Assembly (NCBI GenBank): GCA_002720865.1
Contig: PBIO01000010.1
Location: 1-57,417 of the forward strand
Direction: 5' to 3'
Length of the DNA stretch: 57,417 nt
Origin: Halobacteriovorax sp.
GTDB taxonomy: Bacteria; Bdellovibrionota; Bacteriovoracia; Bacteriovoracales; Bacteriovoracaceae
Below the pieces are notes generated by a model. That model was not told the origin of the DNA, did no database searches, and saw nothing but the letters and a program-made list of their open reading frames with translations. Position numbers and translations under genes: made by a program. This document shows positions 25,654 to 32,970 of the stretch, piece by piece (within the stretch, counting starts at the first letter, position 1; each line of letters starts with the position of its first letter).

Positions 25654-26118
25654 ATGAGTGTGAATAAAGTTATTTTAATTGGGCGTCTTGGAGCTGATGT
25701 AGAGCTCAAATATACGCCTTCAGGAACGGCCGTAGCTAATTTTTCGTTAGCAACTACCGAGTCCTGGAATGATAAGTCTGGTCAAAAACAAGAACGTACC
25801 GAATGGCACAGGATTGTGGTTTGGGGAAAATTGGCCGAACTATGTAACCAGTATCTGTCGAAAGGTAGACAGGCCTTTGTTGAAGGAGCTCTCCAGACAA
25901 GAGCATGGGAAGGCAAAGACGGGAATAAAAGATACACCACAGAAATCAATGCCCGTACTGTTCAATTTCTTGGTGGAGCTGGTAAGCCTGCTAACAATGG
26001 AGAAGAAGGAGCTGAAAAGAAAGAGACTCCTGAAGTTCCGGAGCACATGAACATGATGAATCAAGAGTACAACATCAATACAGATGCGAATTTCACAGCT
26101 GACGATATTCCATTCTAG
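25654..26118 (+). CDS. ssb: Single-stranded DNA-binding protein
   Basis: 154 residues: OB-fold with the classic opening [19 protein letters not shown], the strand [11 protein letters not shown] and the [14 protein letters not shown] segment, then an acidic linker and the C-terminal tip DDIPF that recruits partner proteins. Binds and protects single-stranded DNA during transfer and replication; plasmid-borne ssb genes are common next to transfer loci. Followed by a strong terminator. Confidence 0.96.
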   Translation: MSVNKVILIGRLGADVELKYTPSGTAVANFSLATTESWNDKSGQKQERTEWHRIVVWGKLAELCNQYLSKGRQAFVEGALQTRAWEGKDGNKRYTTEINARTVQFLGGAGKPANNGEEGAEKKETPEVPEHMNMMNQEYNINTDANFTADDIPF

Positions 26119-26139
26119 GAATAGTTAAAGCACCCATTT

Positions 26140-26170
26140 AGCGGGTCACTTCGGTGATCCGCTTATTTTG
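26140..26170 (+). terminator. Intrinsic terminator after ssb
   Basis: Arms AGCGGGTCAC (26140-26149) and GTGATCCGCT (26154-26163) pair with one G-U around a UUCG tetraloop, followed by TATTTTG. It closes the transfer operon. Confidence 0.85.
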
Positions 26171-26215
26171 AAATTAATAAAAAATTGAATGTTTCTATCG
26201 AAACAAAGGATATTT

Positions 26216-26839
26216 ATGCCCAAAAAATTGATTATAGCCAGTGTTTTATCATTTTCGTTTGTAGCTTGTGTTACTGGGATCCTCGCAAATTATTTTCTTG
26301 GAGTTTTTGAAATCGAAATCCCGTTATTCCTAAATGATATAGAAAGGGTTTACGGAATGAATTTTAAGAATCTCTTTATTGGCTCCGGACTGACACTAAT
26401 GTTTTTAACTTTAGCTGAGTCAATACTTAACCTATTCTCTTTAGGGTTTTTCTCTGATGAATATCGGCATTTGAAATATGGAAAGGACAAGAGAAGGGCT
26501 ATTGGAGAAATTTATAGTAAGTCAATTTCATATCTGATTTCCTCAACGAAGATCATCTGTAGTTATCAGTTATTTTTTGTAGTTCTTAACTATTACGATA
26601 TGGCCTTAAGCAATCTGTATGGAAAAACTGCGCTTTTTTACCTAGTGATTACCTATGCAATGACAAGATTTATCAAATGGATATTTTATGAATCGCGAAT
26701 TTATACTTTACCAACCCTGATAGCTCCTGCAATACCAGTAGCAAAATCAAAAAGTGAATTTTTAAAAAGCAATCTTAACGTAGATTCTTTTATGATGAAT
26801 CAAGAGGGGGATGAAAATGCAACAAAGCATCTCCAATGA
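26216..26839 (+). CDS. Polytopic inner-membrane protein
   Basis: 207 residues from the ATG at 26216, which has AAAGGA upstream; an in-frame ATG at 26189 has no ribosome site. Four hydrophobic segments (about 5-27, 48-70, 105-127, 135-150). The C-terminus is soluble. Its end overlaps the start of 26817. Not recognised; looks like a plasmid accessory membrane protein. Confidence 0.7.
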   Translation: MPKKLIIASVLSFSFVACVTGILANYFLGVFEIEIPLFLNDIERVYGMNFKNLFIGSGLTLMFLTLAESILNLFSLGFFSDEYRHLKYGKDKRRAIGEIYSKSISYLISSTKIICSYQLFFVVLNYYDMALSNLYGKTALFYLVITYAMTRFIKWIFYESRIYTLPTLIAPAIPVAKSKSEFLKSNLNVDSFMMNQEGDENATKHLQ

Positions 26840-27278
26840 AGTCATAAGTTTTGCAAATAGAATTATCTACGAGGCTAAGAAAACTAACTCTGTGTCCAAT
26901 CTAGGTACTTCACTACTCTCAAATTACTTGGATAAAATTCAGTATAAGAAACTTGATACAAATGAGATTTATGCTTCAATCAAGTCATATTCTGAAAATT
27001 TATCAGGCCACAAGCAGTATTCCTTAACGATGGTTGCAGACTATATATTGGAATTAGTAGGAGCTATAGAACACCTCCAAAGTTGTAAGGACTCCATGTC
27101 TAAAACACTCTCTATGGAAGAGTACAAGTGTTATCAGCTATCAGCTGTAGACTATATTTATTCTATGCTGCTGGCCGCCAGAAATTTAAAAGAGGTAATG
27201 CCAGTAAAAACATTTGAAGAATTTGAACTTTTTTTGGTTCAAGGCCTTGACGGTACACAAAATGTGTACCATAATTAA
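26817..27278 (+). CDS. Helical cytoplasmic protein of unknown function
   Basis: 153 residues from the ATG at 26817, six bases after GAGGGGG; ATG 26811 lies right against the ribosome site. Strongly helical. Its last twelve codons overlap promoter P1 (27247-27275): the palindrome is translated as the C-terminal residues GTQNVYH. Not recognised. Confidence 0.65.
   Translation: MQQSISNEVISFANRIIYEAKKTNSVSNLGTSLLSNYLDKIQYKKLDTNEIYASIKSYSENLSGHKQYSLTMVADYILELVGAIEHLQSCKDSMSKTLSMEEYKCYQLSAVDYIYSMLLAARNLKEVMPVKTFEEFELFLVQGLDGTQNVYHN
27247..27275 (+). promoter_or_regulatory. Promoter-operator P1: palindrome fills the -35/-10 spacer
   Basis: TTGACG (27247-27252), 17-base spacer, CATAAT (27270-27275). 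The palindrome GGTACACAAAATGTGTACC (27252-27270) occupies the spacer exactly, so a bound repressor would block RNA polymerase. The same block recurs at 28447 and 41036. It drives the three-gene unit 27379-28422. The cognate repressor is not identified; HTH proteins at 31531, 38111 and 44291 are candidates in this window. Confidence 0.75.
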
Positions 27279-27284
27279 ATTATA

Positions 27285-27326
27285 GAAATTCCCAATACCA
27301 CCTGCGGGGGATTTCTTTTGACTACT
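27285..27326 (+). promoter_or_regulatory. 5' hairpin element, copy 1 (TACCACC loop + TGACTACT)
   Basis: Stem GAAATTCCC/GGGGGATTTC encloses a 12-base loop with TACCACC, followed by TGACTACT at 27319. With transcription starting about seven bases after the -10, the hairpin sits at the very 5' end of the mRNA. Downstream hairpins GGCCTA/TAGGCC (27334-27349) and TAGCT/AGCTA (27361-27375, containing the AGGAG ribosome site) suggest further control of translation. Confidence 0.65.
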
Positions 27327-27378
27327 CCACACTGGCCTAGAATTAGGCCCCTGTGGTTTCTAGCTATAGGAGCTAATT

Positions 27379-27780
27379 TTGACTGGATTTAACAATTTTC
27401 TAAATTTTATTTTTGCAGACCCCTCACGTGTTTTCGGATTAATGGCAGTTGCATTTGCGGCTTATGTTGGTTTGTACTTTTTTGTTAAAGTTTCTTTTAA
27501 GTGGACATACACCTTCACTACGAGACACTTTCCTTTACTCATCAATAATAATAAAGCCGATTCGGTTGAAACTCTTGAGGGAAAATTCGTTGTAGGTGAT
27601 GAAGGGGTAATTCAGATTGTCCTAAATCCCGTAGGTTTTCATTATTATGTAAGACCAACAGCTATGATCTATTACAAAGACAATACCTATAAATTTGTCG
27701 AAGATATTACCTATATCGTTAAAGACCGGCGAGTTCATGGGCCAATAAAAACAATAAGAAGATACAACGCTGACGAGTAA
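27379..27780 (+). CDS. Membrane-anchored protein, P1 unit gene 1
   Basis: 133 residues from TTG (27379), six bases after AGGAG, which itself is flanked by the short inverted repeat TAGCT/AGCTA. One hydrophobic segment (VFGLMAVAFAAYVGLYFFV, about residues 18-36), then a soluble beta-prone domain of about 95 residues. First gene after promoter P1. Not recognised. Confidence 0.65.
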   Translation: MTGFNNFLNFIFADPSRVFGLMAVAFAAYVGLYFFVKVSFKWTYTFTTRHFPLLINNNKADSVETLEGKFVVGDEGVIQIVLNPVGFHYYVRPTAMIYYKDNTYKFVEDITYIVKDRRVHGPIKTIRRYNADE

Positions 27781-27805
27781 GTAGTTTAAAAAAACGGAGT
27801 TTGAT

Positions 27806-28198
27806 ATGAAAGAAATGATATTGAAAATTATTAACCCAGGACCGAACTTTGCATTTTTAAAGCACTCGAATAGCGTTGCACCTTTAAGTAAAAAAGAGAT
27901 ATTCAGGAATTTGAAAGAGGTTAAATATCTCTTTATCCAAAAACCAAAACACAAACAGAAAAGAAACCTTGAGGAGTCTATAGCCCAATTCGGAATGTTA
28001 ATAGGGGAAAATTGGGAAAAGCTTTATGGTGTTTTCTCTGATGACTCTATAGAAGTCACCTACTGGGCCATTAATCTGGCTTATGAGTTTGAAGAAGATA
28101 TTATGAAAAACAAATACATCAATGGAGAAGAGGACGACTATCTTATATTAATTGATGATTTCTTTTCTAGAAAATTATTAGAAGTGACGGAGGAATAA
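27806..28198 (+). CDS. Small cytoplasmic protein, P1 unit gene 2
   Basis: 130 residues, mixed alpha/beta, acidic towards the C-terminus, no signal or membrane segment. Its TAA shares an A with the next ATG, so it is coupled to 28198. Not recognised. Confidence 0.65.
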   Translation: MKEMILKIINPGPNFAFLKHSNSVAPLSKKEIFRNLKEVKYLFIQKPKHKQKRNLEESIAQFGMLIGENWEKLYGVFSDDSIEVTYWAINLAYEFEEDIMKNKYINGEEDDYLILIDDFFSRKLLEVTEE

Positions 28199-28422
28199 TG
28201 GCTAAAACTGAAACTTGCCCCCTAGAAGAAATTGACCACAATATTGAAAAAATTGAATCAACACTATTTCAAGTCAGGTATTGGAGACAAAGAAATATTG
28301 ATGCTTATGATGATGAGATGCCCGAAACCTTTAAAAATTTCCGAGAAGAGGCAAGCACTCTAAATATCGAAACAAATCAACTACTAGAGTCTATATCAAG
28401 TTATTTAGAAAAAGAGGGTTAA
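28198..28422 (+). CDS. Small helical protein, P1 unit gene 3
   Basis: 74 residues, entirely helical and acidic, compatible with a coiled-coil or helical-bundle partner of the preceding protein. Its stop codon lies in the loop of the terminator that follows, so termination occurs immediately after translation. Not recognised. Confidence 0.65.
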   Translation: MAKTETCPLEEIDHNIEKIESTLFQVRYWRQRNIDAYDDEMPETFKNFREEASTLNIETNQLLESISSYLEKEG

Positions 28423-28436
28423 TCCCTCTTTTTTTC
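28411..28436 (+). terminator. Intrinsic terminator of P1 unit
   Basis: AAAGAGGG (28411-28418) and CCCTCTTT (28424-28431) around TTAAT, then a T run. It ends the P1 unit just before promoter P2. Confidence 0.85.
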
Positions 28437-28446
28437 TCCAAAGGCC

Positions 28447-28475
28447 TTGACGGTACACAAATTGTGTACCATAAT
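28447..28475 (+). promoter_or_regulatory. Promoter-operator P2
   Basis: TTGACG (28447-28452), 17-base spacer, CATAAT (28470-28475), with the palindrome GGTACACAAATTGTGTACC (28452-28470) in the spacer. Nearly identical to P1, including the flanking AAGGCC. It drives the J-domain/methyltransferase genes. Confidence 0.75.
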
Positions 28476-28483
28476 TAAATTAT

Positions 28484-28526
28484 TGAATAGCTCATTACCA
28501 CCCGCGAGCATTCAAGAATGACTACT
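28484..28526 (+). promoter_or_regulatory. 5' hairpin element, copy 2
   Basis: Stem TGAATAGCTC/GAGCATTCA with a one-base bulge encloses ATTACCACCCGC, followed by TGACTACT at 28519. The stem differs in sequence from copy 1 but still pairs. The distance from palindrome to TGACTACT is 67 bases, the same as in copies 1 and 3. Confidence 0.65.
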
Positions 28527-28551
28527 TTCACTTGGCCAATAGGAGGGCACT

Positions 28552-29061
28552 ATGAGTAATAAAATTTTTGATTCCTTAAAAATCCTAAATCTAACAGGAG
28601 ATAAAATTTCTTTCGATGAAGTAAAGAACGCCTTTAAGAAAGCGGCAGTAAAGTATCATCCAGATAAAAACCCCTCAGGGGCTGAAATGATGAAGCTTGT
28701 TAATAATGCTATGGATGTTCTGAAAGAGCAGACATTTCCAATTTCTAACAGTCCCAACGCAACAACCTCTGATTTTGGATCAATCATCAATCAGAAGTTA
28801 AATGAAATTATTGATTTAGATGGACTAATTATAGAGGTTATGGGCTCTTGGGTATGGATAACCGGTGAGACTAAAAAGCATAAAGATAAACTTTCTAAAG
28901 CAAAATTCTATTACGCGAAAAAGAAAAAGGCTTGGTATTTCCACCCACCACAAGAGACAAAAAACTTCTACAGAGGAAGAAAATCACTTGAAGATATTAG
29001 AGGCACCTACGGGAGCTCTATTGTTTCAAAATCATCATCAATTAGAGCAATTTCAGCTTAA
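28552..29061 (+). CDS. J-domain protein
   Basis: 169 residues. N-terminal J domain with KYHPDKNPSG (HPD at 36-38), the signature that stimulates Hsp70 ATPase. A Ser/Asn linker leads to a second domain with WVWITGETKKHKDKL and KKKKAWYFHPP (about residues 100-140), a module often joined to J domains in phage and plasmid proteins. It would act as a plasmid-encoded co-chaperone for the host DnaK, possibly for replication or protein turnover. Followed by a methyltransferase gene after ten bases. Confidence 0.85.
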   Translation: MSNKIFDSLKILNLTGDKISFDEVKNAFKKAAVKYHPDKNPSGAEMMKLVNNAMDVLKEQTFPISNSPNATTSDFGSIINQKLNEIIDLDGLIIEVMGSWVWITGETKKHKDKLSKAKFYYAKKKKAWYFHPPQETKNFYRGRKSLEDIRGTYGSSIVSKSSSIRAISA

Positions 29062-29071
29062 GGAGGAAGAA

Positions 29072-30658
29072 ATGGACTTCTATAAAGATTTTTTTCCTAC
29101 AAATGAAGCTCTCTATAGAAAAATGATGGATAAAGTAGTTAAACCCATCAAGGTAGACAGAATCCTGATCCCCGGCGCTGGCCGGGGTGATGAGGTCGAG
29201 TGGCTGAAAGAAAAATTCGGTAAAAGTTGCGATTGCTCACTCATTGAAATAAATCCCGAACTTCAGAATATTATAAGAGGAAAAAAGCTGAAGCTAATTG
29301 ACTCTGATTTTCTTTCATATAATGGCCAAGAGCATTTCGATCTGATTATTTCAAACTTTCCTTTTTCAATAGGTTGTGAATTTTTATTAAAGGCAATAGA
29401 GATTACATATTCAGGTCAGATCGTTTGCTTGATAAATGCGGAGACAATCAGGAATCCTTATTCAAATTTAAGAAAGGTTCTTAAGAAAAAACTAGAAGAT
29501 TTAAACGCAGACATTGAATTTTTAGAGGATGAATTTATTGATTCCGAGAGGAAGACCTCTGTAGAAGTGGCCTTGATTCATATTGAAATTAAAAACGAGG
29601 TTGAAAGTGATTTGTTTCACGGACTGAAAGTAGATGATGAAATTTTCGAGGTAAATGAAGAGATTGAAGATCAATCGCTCACAAGAAAGGATGAAATTCA
29701 TAATTTAGTTAAAAAATACGAGCTAACAAAACAAAATGTAATTAATCAGATAATAGAGTTTTATAAGTACAAACACCTTACTCACGGTTATTTAGCCCTT
29801 GAAGTTTCTGGTTCTACACAAAGCGGACGGGGATCATTAACAGAGCAAATCAAATTAGACTCAAACAACTTTATCACAACCTTAAAAAGAGATTACTGGT
29901 CAAAAGTTACGCAACTGGAAGGGGTAAAGTCGAGACTATCTTCAAAGAAAAGAGATCAGCTTCATGCTGAAATTGAGTCCTATTTAAGTTTAGAATTTTC
30001 TGAAAGTAATATTAAGCAATTCATTATTAATATTATTCAGAAGTTTCCGAAACTAATCAGTGAATCAATAGAGGAGCTTTTTGATAATCTTACGAGTTAT
30101 TCACTAATTGATAATAGATGGAACGATAGGGATTATGCCTCTAATATTCATTACTATAATGCCTGGGCTTCTAATTCAGGATATAAGATCAATAAGAAAG
30201 TAATCTATCCACTCAGGTGCCTGAACTGGGACGGATCAAAAGTCCAAGTAGATTATCAACACGAAAAATTTCTAAACGACTTAGACTTAGTGGTTAACTA
30301 TTTTTCCGATAACTGCACAAGTGAATCATGTTATGAGATTTGTAGAAAGGCAATCGAGGAAGGGATAACTAAGAAAATAGAAACGGCCAATTTGAGATTA
30401 TCCTTTTTTAAGAAAGGAACCATTCATATAGAATTTAAAAATACTGAAGTTTTGCGAAGGTTTAATATAGAGGCCGGAAAGCTTAAAAATTTTCTACCTA
30501 TGGATTATGCAAACAAGGCGTATGCCGATCTTAAGGAAGAGGAAATAGCTGTCGTTGAGGCCTTTGAAACCAGTAAGACATATAAACCAGAAGCAACTCA
30601 GATTCCAATACTTGAAAATTTCGCTAATTATGAGATTCCACTAATAGAAGTGGCATAA
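29072..30658 (+). CDS. SAM-dependent methyltransferase with DUF4942-like C-terminus
   Basis: 528 residues. The ATG at 29072 follows AAGGAGGAAG; the frame extends further left without a ribosome site. Motif I RILIPGAGRGDEV at about 30-42 and motif IV DLIISNFPFS at about 89-98 mark a Rossmann methyltransferase of the N6-adenine or related kind (SNFPF in place of NPPY/F). Residues 200-500 include TANLRLSFFKKGTIHIEF, resembling the DUF4942 module found in phage and plasmid methyltransferases. Same unit as the J-domain gene. Substrate unknown; DNA adenine modification against restriction is a reasonable inference. Confidence 0.75.
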   Translation: MDFYKDFFPTNEALYRKMMDKVVKPIKVDRILIPGAGRGDEVEWLKEKFGKSCDCSLIEINPELQNIIRGKKLKLIDSDFLSYNGQEHFDLIISNFPFSIGCEFLLKAIEITYSGQIVCLINAETIRNPYSNLRKVLKKKLEDLNADIEFLEDEFIDSERKTSVEVALIHIEIKNEVESDLFHGLKVDDEIFEVNEEIEDQSLTRKDEIHNLVKKYELTKQNVINQIIEFYKYKHLTHGYLALEVSGSTQSGRGSLTEQIKLDSNNFITTLKRDYWSKVTQLEGVKSRLSSKKRDQLHAEIESYLSLEFSESNIKQFIINIIQKFPKLISESIEELFDNLTSYSLIDNRWNDRDYASNIHYYNAWASNSGYKINKKVIYPLRCLNWDGSKVQVDYQHEKFLNDLDLVVNYFSDNCTSESCYEICRKAIEEGITKKIETANLRLSFFKKGTIHIEFKNTEVLRRFNIEAGKLKNFLPMDYANKAYADLKEEEIAVVEAFETSKTYKPEATQIPILENFANYEIPLIEVA

Positions 30659-30663
30659 ATACA

Positions 30664-30686
30664 AGGCCAGTACCACCTAAGGGCCT
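30664..30686 (+). promoter_or_regulatory. 5' hairpin element, copy 5 (no operator, no TGACTACT)
   Basis: Stem AGGCC/GGCCT encloses a 13-base loop with TACCACC, between the methyltransferase stop and the TTG at 30704. It lacks the palindromic promoter and TGACTACT. It may act within the P2 transcript as an internal regulatory hairpin. Confidence 0.5.
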
Positions 30687-30703
30687 ATAGCTAGGAGATT
30701 ATT

Positions 30704-31318
30704 TTGAATGAATTTTACAATTTCTTATTTCAACGATCCATCTTACTCACAGGGTTTTCTGCAAATGCAATTCGACGCAAAGAGTTTCAAGATACTGAAG
30801 AGTTACTATCTTTCAGTAAACGTGTAACAGATTCATTTTTTTCTAAATTTTCAGGGTCAGAGATTCCCTCAGAAGAACACTCATCCCACGAGGAAGACTT
30901 TGAAAATTTCTTTTTTGTCGAACTCGAAAAAATTATCGGTAATGATCCTAAAAGTGGATCACCATATTTTATGAAGCAAACTTTAAAGGGAAAAAATGAT
31001 ATATGCGGTTTTTTTGGGTTTGAAGATGGACGAGATCGCTTACCTGTGGACTCTCATTTCTATCTTTATTTATTCGGAAAAGGATCCGAGAGACAAAAAT
31101 GTATTGTATTCAACAGCCTAGAGACTGGTCTGGCCGAGTTAAAAGCAGATGAATCACATGTTATACACTCTGAGTTTATCAAAGAAGCTTTAAGCGATTT
31201 ATCTACAGTAACTCAACCAGGAAGGATCCCAAACATGGAGGAATACTTACTCGAAGGCCATAAGGGCTGTCTGACTAGGGTAAATCTGGACATTGCAGAT
31301 TTATTCAAAGAAAGCTGA
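30704..31318 (+). CDS. Cytoplasmic protein of unknown function
   Basis: 204 residues from TTG (30704) preceded by CTAGGAG, a start context very like that of 27379 (AGGAG, then ATTTTGA). No signal or membrane segment. Contains KTLKGKNDICGFFGFEDGRDR and YLYLFGKG-like stretches but no known motif. Third gene of the P2 unit. Not recognised. Confidence 0.6.
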   Translation: MNEFYNFLFQRSILLTGFSANAIRRKEFQDTEELLSFSKRVTDSFFSKFSGSEIPSEEHSSHEEDFENFFFVELEKIIGNDPKSGSPYFMKQTLKGKNDICGFFGFEDGRDRLPVDSHFYLYLFGKGSERQKCIVFNSLETGLAELKADESHVIHSEFIKEALSDLSTVTQPGRIPNMEEYLLEGHKGCLTRVNLDIADLFKES

Positions 31319-31331
31319 GAAAGGGGGGAGA

Positions 31332-31397
31332 ATGTATAAATTTTTGTTTTTTACTGTTTTGTATTTTTTGGGACAAATTATAAGAGTTTTATTTTGA
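31332..31397 (+). CDS. Possible 21-residue hydrophobic peptide
   Basis: ATG 31332 follows AAGGGGGGAG at ideal spacing and opens a 21-codon frame encoding a single hydrophobic helix (KFLFFTVLYFLG, then QIIRVLF). It sits just after the stop of 30704 and before hairpin copy 4. Small membrane peptide, leader peptide or chance are all possible; the strong ribosome site is the main support. Confidence 0.35.
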   Translation: MYKFLFFTVLYFLGQIIRVLF

Positions 31398-31403
31398 AAA
31401 GTT

Positions 31404-31450
31404 GGGGGCTAGACGCGTAGTACCACCCGCGCGTCTTCCCCCTGACTACT
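31404..31450 (+). promoter_or_regulatory. 5' hairpin element, copy 4 (long GC stem)
   Basis: Stem GGGGG..AGACGCG (31404-31417) pairs with CGCGTCT.CCCCC (31430-31442) around a loop with TACCACCCG, followed directly by TGACTACT (31443). It precedes the HTH gene at 31531. No palindromic operator lies upstream here. Confidence 0.65.
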
Positions 31451-31530
31451 CCACTTAGCTTCGCTAGGAAAGCTCAGCTGGATAGATTATATTGTATCAA
31501 GGATAATTCAATATATAAAGGAAGGAAGAA

Positions 31531-31830
31531 ATGTCGAAAAACAAAGAGCAGAATATAACTGAGGCTGTTGAGCGATTAAGGCTCTCTCTACTAGATGGAG
31601 TCATTAGCCAGATAGAAATGCTCGATGAAGTTAATACCAAGAAAATGCTTGCTGATAGGATCGGAATGACTAAGCAGTTACTAGATCATATCAAGAACGG
31701 TGAAAGAGTAAATTTCCCAAACCTAATGGCCGTTACTTCAGGTTCCTGCGAGGATTTCAGATCCATCGAGTTAAAATTCAAATTTAAGGATCAGGAAGTC
31801 ACCTTTTCCAGCGAAGATATTAAGCCCTAA
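31531..31830 (+). CDS. Small HTH protein
   Basis: 99 residues. Residues about 35-60 (TKKMLADRIGMTKQLLDHIKNG) read as a helix-turn-helix of the Xre/lambda type, while the last third is beta-prone with charged residues. GGAAGGAAG precedes the ATG. It has a copy 4 hairpin in its leader, so it belongs to the hairpin-marked set and is a good candidate for the regulator of the P1-P3 palindrome. DNA binding is inferred. Confidence 0.65.
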   Translation: MSKNKEQNITEAVERLRLSLLDGVISQIEMLDEVNTKKMLADRIGMTKQLLDHIKNGERVNFPNLMAVTSGSCEDFRSIELKFKFKDQEVTFSSEDIKP

Positions 31831-31966
31831 CTGCCTGATTATCCTTAGTTTTCTCATTTTTGCCATTCTCCTGGGTTTCACCACCAGTTTTTAACCATTT
31901 ATAAGCCTGTGTTTCATCTATTTTTCCGTCAGAAGAGGAATCTACCTTAGTTCGTCCTGTGAGGGC
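31820..31966 (-). pseudogene. Possible gene remnant without start
   Basis: A minus-strand frame of 48 codons with coding-like composition (DSSSDGKIDETQAYKWLKT and a Lys/Asn/Glu tail) but no ATG, GTG or TTG between the upstream TAG and its stop. It may be the last piece of a lost gene, or chance. It overlaps the end of the HTH gene by 11 bases. Confidence 0.25.
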
Positions 31967-32047
31967 CTAGTAATTGCGAGTACTTACGTTGAGAAAATTC
32001 CAACGAAGCTCTACGATTGTGCCATGAGTCATTTACGAGGAGAGAAC

Positions 32048-32935
32048 ATGAAAACACTTATTAAAACATTACTCATTTTAGCTGTCCTTATCACGGGAGC
32101 TAACTCATTCGCCGGCCAGATCGGCCAAAACGCAAGCTGTGTCCCAGATGACACTGAAAGCGAGATCAAGGGAAAGCTTAAGAAATTCGCCGAACCTAGT
32201 AATAAGTCAGCAAACAAGGTTTTAAAAAACCTTGAGGGTTTTAGTGATTATCTGGATGAGCAGGCAGACGAGATCGAGGACATGACCTGTTCAAATGTTA
32301 ACGAAATTTACAGTAAGCACTCTGAGCTTGTTGGATCAGTGAAAGATCACGGGAAAGTATTAAGAAAGTTCGCACCTAAAGCAAGGGAAGACATTAGAGA
32401 AGTGAAACAAGAGCTTCTTACAGTGGCACCTAGAAAAACGGATGTGATTTCAAAGCTTAAAAAAGAATGCGACACCGTTCTTAACGATGAACCAGAAGCA
32501 AAAGTATCTAGCATTCTAAATGAGGACGGACTGGACTCTCTATATGACGAGCTGATCGATCTTGCTGAAGATAACGAGGAAAAACTTAGCGGAGACAGTT
32601 CTGCACATGGAATTAGAGAAAAGTACCTAACGCCTCACTATGCGAACGCTATGAAGTGTATTGCTTTAGCTAGGCAAAAGAAGGCCCAAAAGCAACAGCA
32701 GTGGGCCCAGTATGCAGGAATGCTTGGATCAATTATGGCTACTAATACTTATGGCTCAAATGGTTCAATGATGTTTGGGCAACCTTATGGAGGGTACATG
32801 TATCCAGGAATGAACTACGGATTTCAAGCACCCAATATGTATGCGATGAACCGTGGATTTTACAATCCGTACGCTTACCAACAGCCGTATCAGGTTCCTT
32901 ATGCGCCTATGGGTTCATGGTCAATGGGCAAGTAA
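32048..32935 (+). CDS. Secreted protein with Met/Tyr/Pro-rich tail
   Basis: 295 residues from ATG 32048, placed after ACGAGGAGAG and at the beginning of the signal peptide (cleavage after NSFA); an in-frame ATG at 32024 lacks a ribosome site. Residues 25-220 are helical, with Cys at SCVP, MTCSN, ECDT and MKCIA. The last 70 residues are rich in Tyr, Met, Gly, Pro and Asn, a low-complexity tail. First gene of a four-gene exported set (32048-35499). No family recognised. Confidence 0.75.
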   Translation: MKTLIKTLLILAVLITGANSFAGQIGQNASCVPDDTESEIKGKLKKFAEPSNKSANKVLKNLEGFSDYLDEQADEIEDMTCSNVNEIYSKHSELVGSVKDHGKVLRKFAPKAREDIREVKQELLTVAPRKTDVISKLKKECDTVLNDEPEAKVSSILNEDGLDSLYDELIDLAEDNEEKLSGDSSAHGIREKYLTPHYANAMKCIALARQKKAQKQQQWAQYAGMLGSIMATNTYGSNGSMMFGQPYGGYMYPGMNYGFQAPNMYAMNRGFYNPYAYQQPYQVPYAPMGSWSMGK

Positions 32936-32953
32936 TTCTTGCCCAAGTTTTTT
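32925..32953 (+). terminator. Hairpin terminator after 32048 gene
   Basis: TGGGCAAG/CTTGCCCA (8 bp, loop TAATT holding the stop codon) followed by AGTTTTTT. Probably partial, because the next gene starts 18 bases on with its own strong ribosome site. Confidence 0.75.
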
Positions 32954-32970
32954 AGAGAGAGGAGAGAGAG

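Noticed and set aside
27285-31450. TACCACC loop as an anti-Shine-Dalgarno mimic
   Set aside because: The 16S 3' end is ACCUCC-type; TACCACC does not match it, and the ribosome sites of these genes are AGGAG-type, not complementary to the loop.
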